Assembly (NCBI GenBank): GCA_032717465.1
Contig: CM064670.1
Location: 14,786,431 to 14,850,430 of the forward strand
Length of the DNA stretch: 64,000 nt
Reading direction: 5' to 3'
Origin: Coenobita brevimanus
Lineage: Eukaryota; Arthropoda; Malacostraca; Decapoda; Coenobitidae
Position 1 is the stretch's first letter. Each line of letters starts with the position of its first letter. The position numbers and the translations under genes are program-made. This document shows, piece by piece, positions 20,430-30,819 of the stretch. Under the pieces are notes generated by a model that worked only from the letters and a program-made list of their open reading frames with translations, made no database searches and was not told the DNA's origin.

Positions 20430-23000
20430 ATGACCAGGAGTGAGAGAGAGAAGAAAAGGTTTTGGGATGAGCTGGATGAAGCAGTGGGAGAAGTGCCCAG
20501 GAGCTATAAAGTGATCATAATGGGCAATATGAATGGAAGAGTAGGCACTGTTCCTGAGGATGACATAACGGGTTGTAATGAAGTACCAGGAAAAAGTGAT
20601 AATGGGAAGTGATTGAAGGATATGTGTCAGGAGAGGAGGTTGTGCATTTGCAATTCGTATTTCAAACACAAAGAAGCACATAAATATACATGGTATAGAG
20701 GGAACGGGAATCGTGTTGAAAGGAGCCTGATTGATTATGTGCTACTAGAGAGGTCGACGGGGGGAATGGTTGCTAAGCCGAGGGCCGTAGGAGGACGATG
20801 TGGAGGTCCGTCAGATCATGTGATTGTGGTATTCAAGATCAAGCTGAGAGGAGTGAGGTGGACAGGAGCAGTCAGGGAGAAAGACTGAAAGTCGAGAAGC
20901 TGAGGATCAAAGAAATGGCGGATGAATACATGACCAAAGTAGGGGAGGAGTTAGAATCAGTGAAGTGGAATGAAATGGATCTGGACAGCCTGTGGAATGC
21001 ATATAGGGATTGCTTGGTTAGGAATCCTAACGCGGTGTGTGGTGTGGCAAGAGTAACAACAAAGAAGAAAGATACAACATGGAGGGATGAAGAGGTTAAA
21101 AGAGCAGTGGATGAAAAGAGGAAGAAGTGGCTAGAATGGTTACAAGACAGGGGTTCAACTGAAATAAGAACTGAATATACTGAGAGTAAAAAGCACGTAA
21201 AGATACTAATGAAGTGGAAAAAGGAGGTAAATGATGATCTAGGAAGAAAAATTAATGCAACTTACTCTCAAAATAGGAAATCATTCTGGAATGGGGTGCG
21301 GAAATGTATAAGTGACAGTGGAAAGAAATGTGAAAGTGTGAGGGATGTAAGTGGTAGATTATTAACCCATGGGGATGAAGTAAGGACCAGATGGAAACAA
21401 TATTTTGACAGCCTGATGAATCGGAAGAGACACACAGCAGAGCGGCTGTAAACTTGATTAGTGTTGAGGGTGTGCAGAGAAGGAATGCAGTGGCAGGAAA
21501 CGTGACACTCGCACAGGTGAAGAATCCTGTGAAGTGGCTGAAAAATGGGAAAGCAGCTAGGGTTTATGAGGTGTATGCAGAGATGATTAAGGCTTGTGGA
21601 CAGCAGAATTAAGTGCCTGTTGGAGATATGTAAAAATGCATGGATGAGTGATACTGTGACAGCAGTGATTGTACCCCTGCACAAAAATAAATGTGAACGA
21701 AGTGAGTGCAAAAATTATCGTGGCATACGTTTAATGAGTGTGGTAGGGAGGGTATATGGAAGAACTATTACAGAGAAAAAAAAGAGAGATATCAGAAGTC
21801 CTTGTGAGTGATGAACAGGGTGGCTTTAGGAATGGCAGAGGATGTGTGGATCAAATATTTGCGGTAAGACAGATAGTGGAGAAGGCTTGTGAGAGGGACC
21901 ATAGGGTGTTTATGGCATTCAAGGATCTGGAAAAAAGCATATGACAAAGAAGACAGAGAAGGAATGGGGAAGGTTTTGTACTTGTACAGTGTAGATGTTA
22001 AGCTGTTAGGAGCCGTCAAGAGTTTTTATGACGGTAGTGAAGCATGTGTAAGGGTAAATGGGCATCTAAGTGAATGATTCACGATTGATGTGGGCATGCA
22101 GCAAGGATGTATGATGTTCCCATGGTTGTTCAATATATTTATGGATGGGTGATGAAAGAAGTAAAAACATGAATAATGGAGAGAGGGATGGTGTTGGTAA
22201 CGAATGGTGATGGATGGAATATCTCAAATTTGTGTTATGCTGATGAAGCAGTACTACAGTAATCACTCTAATATCCGGACGCCCAATATCCGAACATCCC
22301 CACTACCCGGACATAAGAATGTTTCATACTGTACTTTTTTCCATACTATACTTACCTCATTTCACTCTTTAATGTCCTTTATTGGTGTGAATAGGGTGTT
22401 AGGAGCTATGCATGTGCAGTAGGAAGGTGTTTTTCTGAGTTAGGCTAGGTTAGGGTCCATAAGTACCAGTCCAGGAGCCAGTCACCAGAATGTTTATTAT
22501 TGTATGAACCTACTTCTAAACCCTCATTTTATGTTTCTTTTGCATTTATTTCAGTCATTTATGTGCCTTATTGGTGTGATTTGGGTCTTAAATAGGTGCT
22601 ATGCATGTCCAGAGGGAGTTGTATAGGTGTTATTCTGAGTTAGGGTCCATAAGTACAAGCCCATAAGCTAGGGCCCAATATCCGGACAGAACCAATATCC
22701 GGACCTACCTATGGCTCTATTACGTCGGATATTGGAGTGATTACTGTACTTGCAAATACCGAACACGAACTTGGTTGACTAGTGCAGAGTTTTGCTAATG
22801 TCTGTGAATGTTGTGTCTTGAGAGTAAATTTAAAAAAGAGGAGAGTGATGGTTATCAAGAGAGAACGTGAATCCCAGTTTGATGTTACCATGAACAGAGA
22901 GACACTGGAATTGAAGAGAGTTCAAATACCTGGGTACTGTGATAGAAAAGAGAGGAAAAGGTTCTAAAGAAGTTGAAAGTGGCACAAGGAAGGAAAGTAG
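20430..23000 (+). pseudogene. LINE E copy 2 endonuclease-RT remnant
   Basis: Fragments in order: KKRFWDELDEAVGEVPR and VIIMGNMNGRVG (endonuclease core with Asp replaced by Asn, as in copy 1), SLIDYVLLERSTGGMVAKPR and GPSDHVIVVFKIKLRG (SDH motif), a linker with TWRDEEVKRAVDEKRKKWLE, then NYRGIRLMSVVGRVYGRTI, EQGGFRNGRGCVDQIFAVRQ, and NLCYADEAVL at the MITE insertion (catalytic YADD now YADE). After the MITE, LANTEHELG continues the same protein. At least six frame breaks are present, so it is dead. Confidence 0.85.
22257..22746. mobile_element. Tigger-type MITE inside LINE E RT
   Basis: The termini CAGTAATCACTC and its inverted copy GAGTGATTACTG, plus ATATCCGGAC subterminal repeats, bound 490 bases flanked by TA at 22255-22256 and 22747-22748. 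LINE E copy 1 shows the uninterrupted site, which carries one TA, so both the ends and the target duplication are confirmed. The GGCTCTATTA and TCCGGAC motifs also occur in the ends of the Tigger at 51895-55218, which may be a related autonomous source. There is no coding content. Confidence 0.95.
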
Positions 23001-24431
23001 CTGGTGCTATGAAGGCCATGACAAGAAACTAAAGCTTGAGTGTTGAATGCAGCTGCTTGAGGCTTACATGAAGGAGTGTTAATGCCAACTTTATCACATG
23101 AGTGTAAGACTATGGTGTGCCATGAAAATGAAAAGTGAAGAGTAAGAGCAGTGGAGATGAGACTGCTGAGAAATGTATGTGCAGTACGGAGAGTGGATAG
23201 GATACGAAATAATGTGATTCTTGAGAGATGTTGAGTAAGGAAGTCAGTGGACACCAGAATCGATGAGAGTGTACTGAGATGGTATGGTCATATGGAGAGA
23301 ATGGATATTAACAGAGTGGTGAAAAAGGTATATCTGAGAGAATTTGAAGGAGGAAGGAGGTGAGGTAAGCGAAGGAGAAGGTGGAAAGATATGGTGGATG
23401 AGTGTGTGAGGAAGAGAGGTATGGAAGTCGGTAAGGCTAGGGGACTGACAAGAGATTGAGCTGGTTGGATGAATGTTGTGAAGAGCATGATCAGGGATTT
23501 GGCATCCCTTTTTAACATGACAGTGTCCCGAATGACTCTATCGGATACAGTACTTAATAGGAAGCTACAGAATGTGGTAAAAGATTTTGGTGTATCAGAT
23601 GGAGCCAGGATTCCGGTGACTTGAATGATGAGTGAATGGAAGCATGGCCCATTGGACAGGGCAAACTTAGGCTGTCTGGACATGCTACTCCTCATCCTGC
23701 CCTATGGTGGGAAAGGAGGTTCGGGTGATGATGATGATGATGATGTCTCCTCATTTCCTTCTCTCTTATAATGTTGGTAGGGTCAATTTTTCTAGTCTTT
23801 CTTTGTAGCTCAGATCCCCTAAGCTTGTTGCCCATCTTTTAGCAGCCCTATGTACCTTTTAAATTTTACCTATATATTTTGTGGATTCCAGAGTACCAAT
23901 GCATACTCCACATTTGGTCTAATGAATGATACGATTATCTTCCTCAGCATGTCTTCATTTATATAGGTGAATGCTACGCCCAAATTTAGAAGCAGTGTGT
24001 ACATGTTCGGTACTTTCTCACTGATGCAGTCAGCCAGCGATACTCTGTTACTGATAATCACTCCTAAGCCCCTTTCCTTTTCTGATATGTGTAGAGTTGA
24101 ACTTCCTAGCTTATAATCCCAGTCTGGCCTTATTTCACTTTTACCAAACTTGATTACATGGCATTTTTCCACATTGTTATTCCATTTGCCATCTACTGCT
24201 CCATTCATGAAGCTTATTTAGTTCTTCTTGTGGCTTTCTGCAAGTCTGAAATTTTCCTTTGTATTTTTGCATCATCAGCAAACAATGCCATTTATATATA
24301 CTAAAAACATAACTGATGCCAGCACTGTGCCGTAAGGGACTCCACTAGTCACTTCTATGATGAGTAATTCCATAAAAGTCCTTGGTGTGGTACTCTGTTA
24401 AATGCCTTCTTGAAATCCAAACAGATGTTGT

Positions 24432-24575
24432 CTACCCATCCTTATGTTTTCTGTAGTGTTTCTGCAACTCTATCATTGTAACTTAATATATTATTAACAC
24501 ATGCTACCTATCCTTATATTTTCTGTAGTATTTCTGCAACTCTATCATTGTAACTTAATACATTATTAACACATG
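24432..24575 (-). repeat. 72-bp tandem duplication inside LINE B
   Basis: CTACC(C/T)ATCCTTAT, TCTGCAACTCTATCATTG and TATTATTAACACATG occur twice, at about 24432-24503 and 24504-24575. LINE B copy 2 has a single copy of the region, so the duplication arose after insertion. Confidence 0.85.
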
Positions 24576-24585
24576 ATTTTCCCTT

Positions 24586-24960
24586 CGTGGTAGGTGGTGG
24601 CAACCATCATCCACTCACTTGATGTTGTGCTGCCTACTTCTTCCTTAGCCTTTATCATTCTTTTTCTGTACCTGCCCTCCTCTCTTCCTATTTCTCCCAT
24701 CTTTCCTATCATTTCTTATTGCTTTTCTTTCTTTTACAGGTGGCTTTACATAGAGTGACAAGCCAAATGGTTTCCTGTAAGCCAAGAAACCATTTACAAC
24801 GCTGGGTGGTAACCATATAACCAAACCATACGTGCTCCCTATGTGCCAACAAGTGGGTTGGTGGAGGGTTAGTGCCCCTCCCCAGAAAACAAATAACTCA
24901 AAGTCAAATGGCCACCCCTTACGGGATTATGGCATCTGGCAATAGATAGATAGATAGATA
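24586..24960 (+). mobile_element. SINE, head H with LINE-A-type tail, nested in LINE B
   Basis: It is 375 bases and ends in (ATAG)n. It is flanked by an 11-base duplication, GATTTTCCCTT (24575-24585 and 24961-24971), of LINE B sequence, so both its edges are exact. The 3' module (CCTTACGGGATTATGGCATC, TGGCAATAGATAG) is the 3' end of LINE A, which suggests the LINE A machinery moved it. Confidence 0.93.
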
Positions 24961-26175
24961 GATTTTCCCTTTCAAAAACCAAACTGTTGTTCTGTTATCA
25001 TATTGTTTTTCAAGACAATTTACACAAATTTTCCTTCCCCGCTATTCTAATATCTTACTGGAGGTGCTGGTCACTGATACTGGTATGTAAGGTGGATTCT
25101 GTCTACTTCCTTTCTTGAAGAGGGGAACAATGTTAGCTTTCTTCCAAACATCAGGTAGTTTACCTTGTCTTAAGGATTCCCTGAATATTAAATATATTGG
25201 TCTGCTTAACTTTTCTGCACATTCGTGTAATACCCAACCAGATATCTCTTTAGGACCATTTGCTTTTCCTTCGTCTAAATTACTTATCTCTTCCTCTCTT
25301 GTTTTGATATTCATATATTTGTTAATACTGTATGTGTAGGCATGCTTGTTCCTTTTCATCTCTCTCAAATCTACTTTCTTTGGTAAAAACTGATTGGAAT
25401 TTTTTTAGTAATTCTCAAATATCTTCTTCATTGATACAGATTTTTCCCTCATCCATGATGGACTGTATTTTATCTCTGACTTAAGTTTTGCTTCATGTGT
25501 AGCTGTAAAACAGCTTCAGCTGATAAGTACTATTATTTATAATATCTTCCTCAAACTGCCTTTGAGCTTTTCTTTTTATCCTTGTATAATTATTTCTTGC
25601 CTGCTTGTAGTTGTTACATGCTCTTTTGCCATTACGTCATCTGTACCTAATCCACAGCAACTCTCTTTCCTCTTTTGCTTTTTTACATTCAGTATTAAAC
25701 CATTTCTTAATCCTTTTTCTGTTTCTTTGTGCTGTGGGATATAATTCTGGACTCCTGTTTCATAAAATTCACAGGATTTTTTATACAGTATAAATATACG
25801 TAACATTTATATCTTGCCCTCTAAGCTCCTTTTCACAATCTATTTCTATAAAGTACTTTAGATCTCGATAGTTGCCCCCTTTTGTAGTTTAGCCTCTTTA
25901 TGTAATTTTCATTATCACTAACTATACCATGTTATCCCGAATTACAGTACAATCCGACTCTATCGGATATGTTGATGTGAAGCTACAGAACATGGTGAAT
26001 GTTTTTGGCGTATCAGATAGTCAGGATTCTGTGGGCTTGAAAGATGAGTGAATGGAAGCGTAGCCCATTGGACTGGGTGGGAGAGGAGTTCCGGATGTTG
26101 CTGCTGCTGCTGCTGATGTTTTCGTTTTCGTTTCGTTTTTAAAGGCTCCAACATGCTTGCATGTGTCGGCCTTGG

Positions 26176-26985
26176 TCACCTAATGGCGGCTCTCCACGCT
26201 GCACGATCCATTGCAGCCTCCCTGTTCAGTCCCTTAACCCTAAGGTCACACTTAATGACCTCGTCCCATGTCTTTCTCGGTCTACCCCTCATAACCCCAC
26301 CCCCAATATTAACACTTCTCACCTTCCTCACCCAATTATCATCCCCCATCCTCTCCACATGTCCAAACCACCTCAATCTACCTCTCCTCATCACAACACC
26401 AATACACTCCAGTCCCATCCTACCTCTCAACTCTTCCATTGTAAACCCAGCCCCTCCAGGCCTTGGACGCAGGGACGCACTGCACAGCCACCTAATCATT
26501 GTCATTTCTGTACGTCTGAGCCGGCGAATGTCTTCCTCCTTCACTGCCCAGGTCTCACTGCCATACAGCATTACACTCCTAACACACGCTGCATACAAAG
26601 ACCCCTTAGCACGTAGGGAGAGCCCCCTCAATGTCAGGAGAGGCAAGAGCTCCCTGAACTTCTTCCAACCACTTCTCACCCTAGCCACAGAGCTAGCTCC
26701 AGCCCCACCTCCAGCACACAACATGTCTCCCAAATAACAAAACTCTTCCACACACTCAAGAGATTCACCAGCAAGTTCAATCCTTTCACGTCTGACGATC
26801 TCCACCTGCTCACCCCGGCACGCTGTACACATAAAATCAGCATTATCTCGCAGTCTACCTCTGATACCACTACATCTCTTATGCACCCATTTATCACACA
26901 CCGCACAAGATGGAATTACTTCCCACGCCCTTGTGGCAAACTGCACATGGCCACTCTCCCTCGTCTTTGACAGTACCGCCACCAA
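26176..26985 (-). pseudogene. LINE C C-terminal domain with Cys/His cluster
   Basis: This frame overlaps the end of the RT frame and carries the rest of the protein: SCAVCDKWVHKRCSGIRGRL and DFMCTAC, then RVRSGWKKFRELLPLL, SLYAACVRSVMLYGSETWAV and GRLRWFGHVERMGDDNWVRK. With CAVCHKGVGSNSILC at the end of the upstream frame, the cysteines and histidine form a PHD- or treble-clef-like zinc cluster between RT and C-terminal domain. The two frames are separated by a short GT run near 26905-26915. Loss of two bases there would explain the break. The final GHVERM block is shared with LINEs A and E. Confidence 0.82.
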
Positions 26986-28210
26986 CCCTAGATATCATCA
27001 CTTTTGTTTTATCTGCATTTACCCTTAAACCCTTTTGCCCCATACCATCTCTCCACTTCCTAAACCTTTCCTCCGCCTCCCTTTCATTCTCTGCAATCAA
27101 CACCAAATCATCAGCATACAACTCCCACGGGAGTCCGTTTCTAAAGTCACGTAAAAGGGCTTCAAGTACCATGATAAACAACATGGGACTCAAGACTGAC
27201 CCCTGATGCACACCAACATTCACGGAAAACTCATCACTCAAATCTCCATTCACTCTCACCTGGGTGTGAGCACCCACATACATGGCCATAACCACCCTAA
27301 CCAGCCACTCCTCCAAGCCAAGCTTTCTCATTGCCCACTTCACCACCTCTCTAGGGACTCTGTCAAAGGCCTTTTCCAAATCAACAAAAACAAAATAAAG
27401 ATCCCTTCTCCAACCAATATATTTTTCCTGAAGCTGTCTAACAATGAATATGGCATCAGTGGTCCCCCTTCCTGGCATAAACCCAAACTGCATCTCATCA
27501 ATATTCACTCTTTCTCTAATCATACCTTCTAAAACTCTCTCCATTACCTTCATTATCTGATCCAAAAGCTTTATACCTCTATAATTCCCTCTTTCCAGGG
27601 CATCACCCTTCCCTTTATACACATTTACAATTACACTCTTCAGCCAATCATCTGGGACAACACACTCATAAATAATCCTATTTATCAGGTCAGTGACTAA
27701 ACTCACCCCTATATCGCCTGAGGCCTTCAACATTTCGGCAGTCAACCCAGACACACCTGCTGCCTTCCCCACCCTCATCCAGCCTATTGCCTCACTCACA
27801 GTAGCAGTATCAATCAAAGGCCAAGGGCCAGACACTGGATCTGCTGGCTCCAAACCTTCCCTGGCCCAGTCAAACTCCTCATTCAACAACCGGTTATAAT
27901 GCTCTCTCCATGCATCTTTAATATCCTCACTGTTCACCACTACCCTTCCTTCATCATTCTTCACACACTGCTCACCTATGATATCCCGATTATCCCTCTT
28001 CACCTGACCTGCCACCCTAAATATATTTTTCCTTTCCCCATGATTTAGGTTATCAAAAATTGTCTTTGTGACTCAGACTTTGCCCTGTATACCTCTCTCC
28101 TAGCCCTACGCTTGGCAGCCAAATATTCCTCTTTGCTACCACCCTTCTTCCATTCCCGGAAAAGCCTTCTTTTCTCCTTAACTGCAGCTTCTACACCCTC
28201 ATCCCACCAC
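26894..28210 (-). pseudogene. LINE C reverse transcriptase
   Basis: The frame from 28015 to 26894 is open over 373 codons, and related sequence continues upstream to about 28210 in another frame. It includes AIGWMRVGKAAGVSGLTAEM, YRGIKLLDQIMKVMERVL, FMPGRGTTDAIFIVRQLQ, FVFVDLEKAFDRVPREVV (motif A), VGVHQGSVLSPMLFIMVLEA (motif B) and LPWELYADDLVLIAEN (YADD catalytic motif). All RT catalytic residues are intact, so this copy is fairly young although 5' truncated. It copies LINE RNA into DNA at a nicked target. It is a non-LTR element; I do not assign a clade. Confidence 0.88.
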
Positions 28211-28371
28211 CAAGTTACTTTATGATGATGATGATGATACTGCATGGTCGCTTTTGCTGAATGCAAAGTGATAATTTATGTTGTCAATTTCACTTTCCAG
28301 CTTAGTAAATATGCGATCTAATAATGATGGTTCTTCTGGCCCACTTTTTTTATAGTGTTTTCCTTTACATG

Positions 28372-28540
28372 TGATGCTACAGAAAGTGAAATTTTTTGGC
28401 CTATCTGATGAAGCCAGGATTTCGAGGGCTTGAATGGTGAGTGAATGGAAGCATGGCCCATTGAACTGGGCAACATCCTCACCCTTGGAAAGGGTGAGGA
28501 TGTTGCTACTCCTCACCCTGCCCAAGGGTGGGAAAGGAGG

Positions 28541-28578
<38 letters not shown>

Positions 28579-28611
28579 GGGATGATGTTGATGATGACGA
28601 TGATGATGATG
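28372..28611 (+). mobile_element. LINE E copy 3, 3' fragment in LINE B
   Basis: About 240 bases of LINE E 3' end (GTGAGTGAATGGAAGCATGG, CCATTGAACTGGGCAA) with a long (GATGAT)n tail, inserted in LINE B between TTACATGTGATG and GTTAGGAAAAGCTCC. The uninterrupted LINE B copy reads through this point at 61808-61830. Confidence 0.85.
28471..28505. repeat. Perfect 14-bp inverted repeat with 7-base loop
   Basis: CAACATCCTCACCC (28471-28484), loop TTGGAAA, then GGGTGAGGATGTTG (28492-28505). The other LINE E copies lack it at this position, so it arose in this copy, perhaps by a templated insertion. Confidence 0.95.
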
Positions 28612-28799
28612 TTAGGAAAAGCTCCTGTATAAGGTCCAGGAGCTTCTGATCCCAACAACTTTCATAGCTTCTAATATCTAGAGTATTCCAATTTATATGT
28701 GTGTTGAAATCTCCATTTAGTATATTTCTTTCAGATTTTTCTTTCATTCTATGTAGCAGGGTTCTTAAACTCTGTATTGTACTTCCTGCCAGGTCTTCA

Positions 28800-29091
28800 T
28801 TATCTATCTATCTATCTATCTATTGCCAGATGCCTCAATCTCCTATGGGGTGGCCACAAACAAATCGCCTCCACGTCACCCTGTCCCCCGCCATTTCACT
28901 GCCCTGCTCCCACCTCACACCCCCTCTCTCATATACCTCTCCAACCCATCCCTCCATCTCATCCTCAGCCTCTCCCTCCCGCTCCCCCCCTGCACCTCAC
29001 TCACATACACTCTCCTTGTCAGTCTCTCACCCTCCATCCTCTCCACATGGCCAAACCACCTCAGTGTGTTCCTCCTAACGCTTCCCATCAC
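28800..29091 (-). mobile_element. LINE A copy 4, 3' fragment
   Basis: (TATC)n at 28801-28825, then ATTGCCAGATGCCTCAATC and the C-terminal coding part (LRWFGHVERMEGERLTRRVY). It is 5' truncated just upstream of that motif, where it meets LINE E copy 4 head to head. The two share CAC at 29089-29091. Confidence 0.88.
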
Positions 29092-30130
29092 CAGAATCGA
29101 ATGAGAATGTACAGTAATATCCTGATAAATGATACCCATACATGTGATACCCCAGCTTAACGATGGGGGTAGAAATTGCACCATACCCGACCTAACGATG
29201 GCCAAACCCCTGTTCGACAATGGGTTTTTATTTTTCTTACCAATTTTGATATTTTAGACTAAAACTGTGTGATTAGGTTGATTTATAAACTGTTTTTAGA
29301 CTTCAAATAATGAGTTTCAGCCATAGGTGGGGTGAACATTGTCATTTTGGGGTACAGTTTACTAAGGTTAATTTTTTCCAGACATATTTGATGATATTCA
29401 AATTTGATTTGTTGGTTTTAGTGAGTTATTTACAGGTGTTAGGCTTAAGTTACTTTCCTTAACAGCTGTTAGCCCATTTAGATTGCCTTTTAACCTGTTC
29501 TTTGGCTCATCTGGGTGAGTTTTGGACTTGGTTTGGGGGGAAACCCAAGGCTAGTAAATGGTCCACATTGAAATACATGTTAAAAGTACCCCGATATATG
29601 ATACCCCGCCTAACGAAAAGGTTTTACCTAACCAATTAGATCGTTAAACCGGGGTTTGCCTGTACTGAGATGGTTTGGTCATGTGGAGAGGATGATGACA
29701 ACAGAGTGGTGAAAAAGGTATATCTGCGCAAATTTGAAGGAGGGAGGAGACGAGGCAGGCCAAGAAGAAGGTGGAGGGATATGGTCGATGAGTGTGTGAG
29801 AAAGAGAGGTATGGAAGTTGGTGAGGCTAAGGGATGACAAGAAACCGAGCTAGCTGGATGAATTTTGTGCAGTGAAGCGCATAACCAGGGATTTGGAACT
29901 CCTTTTTAACGTGACAGCGTTCAGTTTGACTCTATCAGTTAGGTATAGGAGAAGCTATAGAATGGGGTGACTTTTGGGGGGGCCTATCTGATGGAGCCAG
30001 GATTCCGTGGGCTTGAATGGTGAATGAATGGAAGTGTGGCCCATTGAATTGGGCAAACTTAGGTTGTCTGGAGGTTGCTGCTATTAACCCTGCCCTAGGA
30101 TGGAAAAAGAGGTCCAGATGATGATGATGA
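29089..30130 (+). mobile_element. LINE E copy 4, 3' fragment with a MITE inside
   Basis: 29089-29111 (ACCAGAATCGAATGAGAATG) and 29663-30130 are two halves of one LINE E 3' fragment, as shown by the intact order at 23247-23740. It ends in (GATGAT)n next to LINE B. The MITE at 29112-29662 splits it. Confidence 0.85.
29112..29662. mobile_element. TA-flanked MITE, same family as 5492-5830
   Basis: TA at 29110-29111 and 29663-29664 flank it, and the surrounding LINE E is contiguous when it is removed, so its limits are exact. It starts CAGTAATATCC and ends TTTGCCTG. Direct subterminal motifs of the type TGATACCCC..CTAACGA occur near 29145, 29585 and 29600. The middle (GGACTTGGTTTGGGGGGAAA) is the reverse complement of 5735-5760. 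Confidence 0.8.
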
Positions 30131-30313
30131 TAATTTCCCTTCAAATGTATTAATCTCTACTGCAGTTAACTCTACTTGTGAGGGTATATCTAGTTCTATC
30201 TCTCTGACTTGGAGTTTTTTCTTTGTTAATATCATAACTCCTCCTCCTTTTTTCAAATTTCTGTCTCTTCTCCACATATTGTATTCATCAAAATTTAAGG
30301 AGTCATTTGACAT

Positions 30314-30819
30314 CGTTTCGTTTTCGTTTTCGTTTTCGTTTTTAAAGGCTCCAACATGCTTGCATGTGTCGGCCTTGGTCACCCAATGGCGGCTCTCCAT
30401 GCTGCACGATCCATTGCAGCCTCCCCGTTCAGTCCCTCAACCCCAAGGTCACACTTAATGACCTCGTCCCATGTCTTTCTCGGTCTACCCCTCACAACCC
30501 CACCCCCAATATTAACACTTCTCACCTTCCTCACCCAATTATCATCCCCCATCCTCTCCACATGTCCAAACCACCTCAATCTACCTCTCCTCATCACAAC
30601 ACCAATACACTCCAGTCCCATCCTACCTCTCAACTCTTCCATTGTAAACCCAACCCCTCCAGGCCTTGGACGCAGGGACGCACTGCACATCCACCTAATC
30701 ATTGTCATTTCAGTACGTCTGAGCCGGCGAATGTCTTCCTCCTTCACTGCCCAGGTCTCACTACCATACAGCATTACACTCCTAACACATGCTGCATACA
30801 AAGACCCCTTAGCACGTAG
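30314..30819 (-). mobile_element. LINE C copy 2, 3' fragment
   Basis: It is about 95% identical by eye to LINE C copy 1 over 26119-26620. It ends in a (TTTTCG)n run at 30314-30340 on the plus strand, bordering LINE B. Its 5' end (LRAKGSLYAACV) joins LINE D at 30819 without any spacer. Confidence 0.9.

Larger units (their letters stand above)
20167..23745 (+). mobile_element. LINE E copy 2, nested in LINE B
   Basis: It lies between LINE B pieces ending ATGCATTTATATAGCA (20166) and resuming TCTCCTCATTTCC (23746). It runs 5' to 3' on the plus strand and ends in (GATGAT)n at 23726-23745. Its coding order mirrors LINE E copy 1: endonuclease part, basic linker, reverse transcriptase, C-terminal GHMERM-like segment. 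A 490-base MITE interrupts it. Stops and frameshifts are numerous. Confidence 0.88.
26119..28220 (-). mobile_element. LINE C copy 1, 5' truncated
   Basis: It ends on the minus strand in an (AAAACG)n tail at 26119-26145 and starts at 28220 in the middle of the protein (KVTWWWDEGVEAAVKEKRR), so the endonuclease is missing. It is the best coding copy of this family here. The RT and C-terminal parts are described separately. Confidence 0.85.
25958..28237 (+). mobile_element. LINE E copy 5 (3' fragment) with LINE C inserted in its tail
   Basis: 25958-26118 is the 3' end of LINE E (ACTCTATCGGATA, GTGAATGGAAGCGTAGCCC) with a CTG/GATG tail. LINE C (26119-28220) interrupts the tail, which resumes as ATGATGATGATG at 28221-28237 before LINE B continues. 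The flanking LINE B pieces join here at TACTGCATGGTCGC. Confidence 0.75.

Noticed and set aside
24925..24960. CRISPR-like or satellite arrays at (ATAG)n, (GATG)n and (TATC)n runs
   Set aside because: These are short LINE and SINE tails with 3-4 base units and no spacers.
28220..28300. His-run protein start (HHHHHK) for the LINE C frame
   Set aside because: The His codons are the leftover (ATG)n tail of LINE E read through; LINE C begins at 28220.
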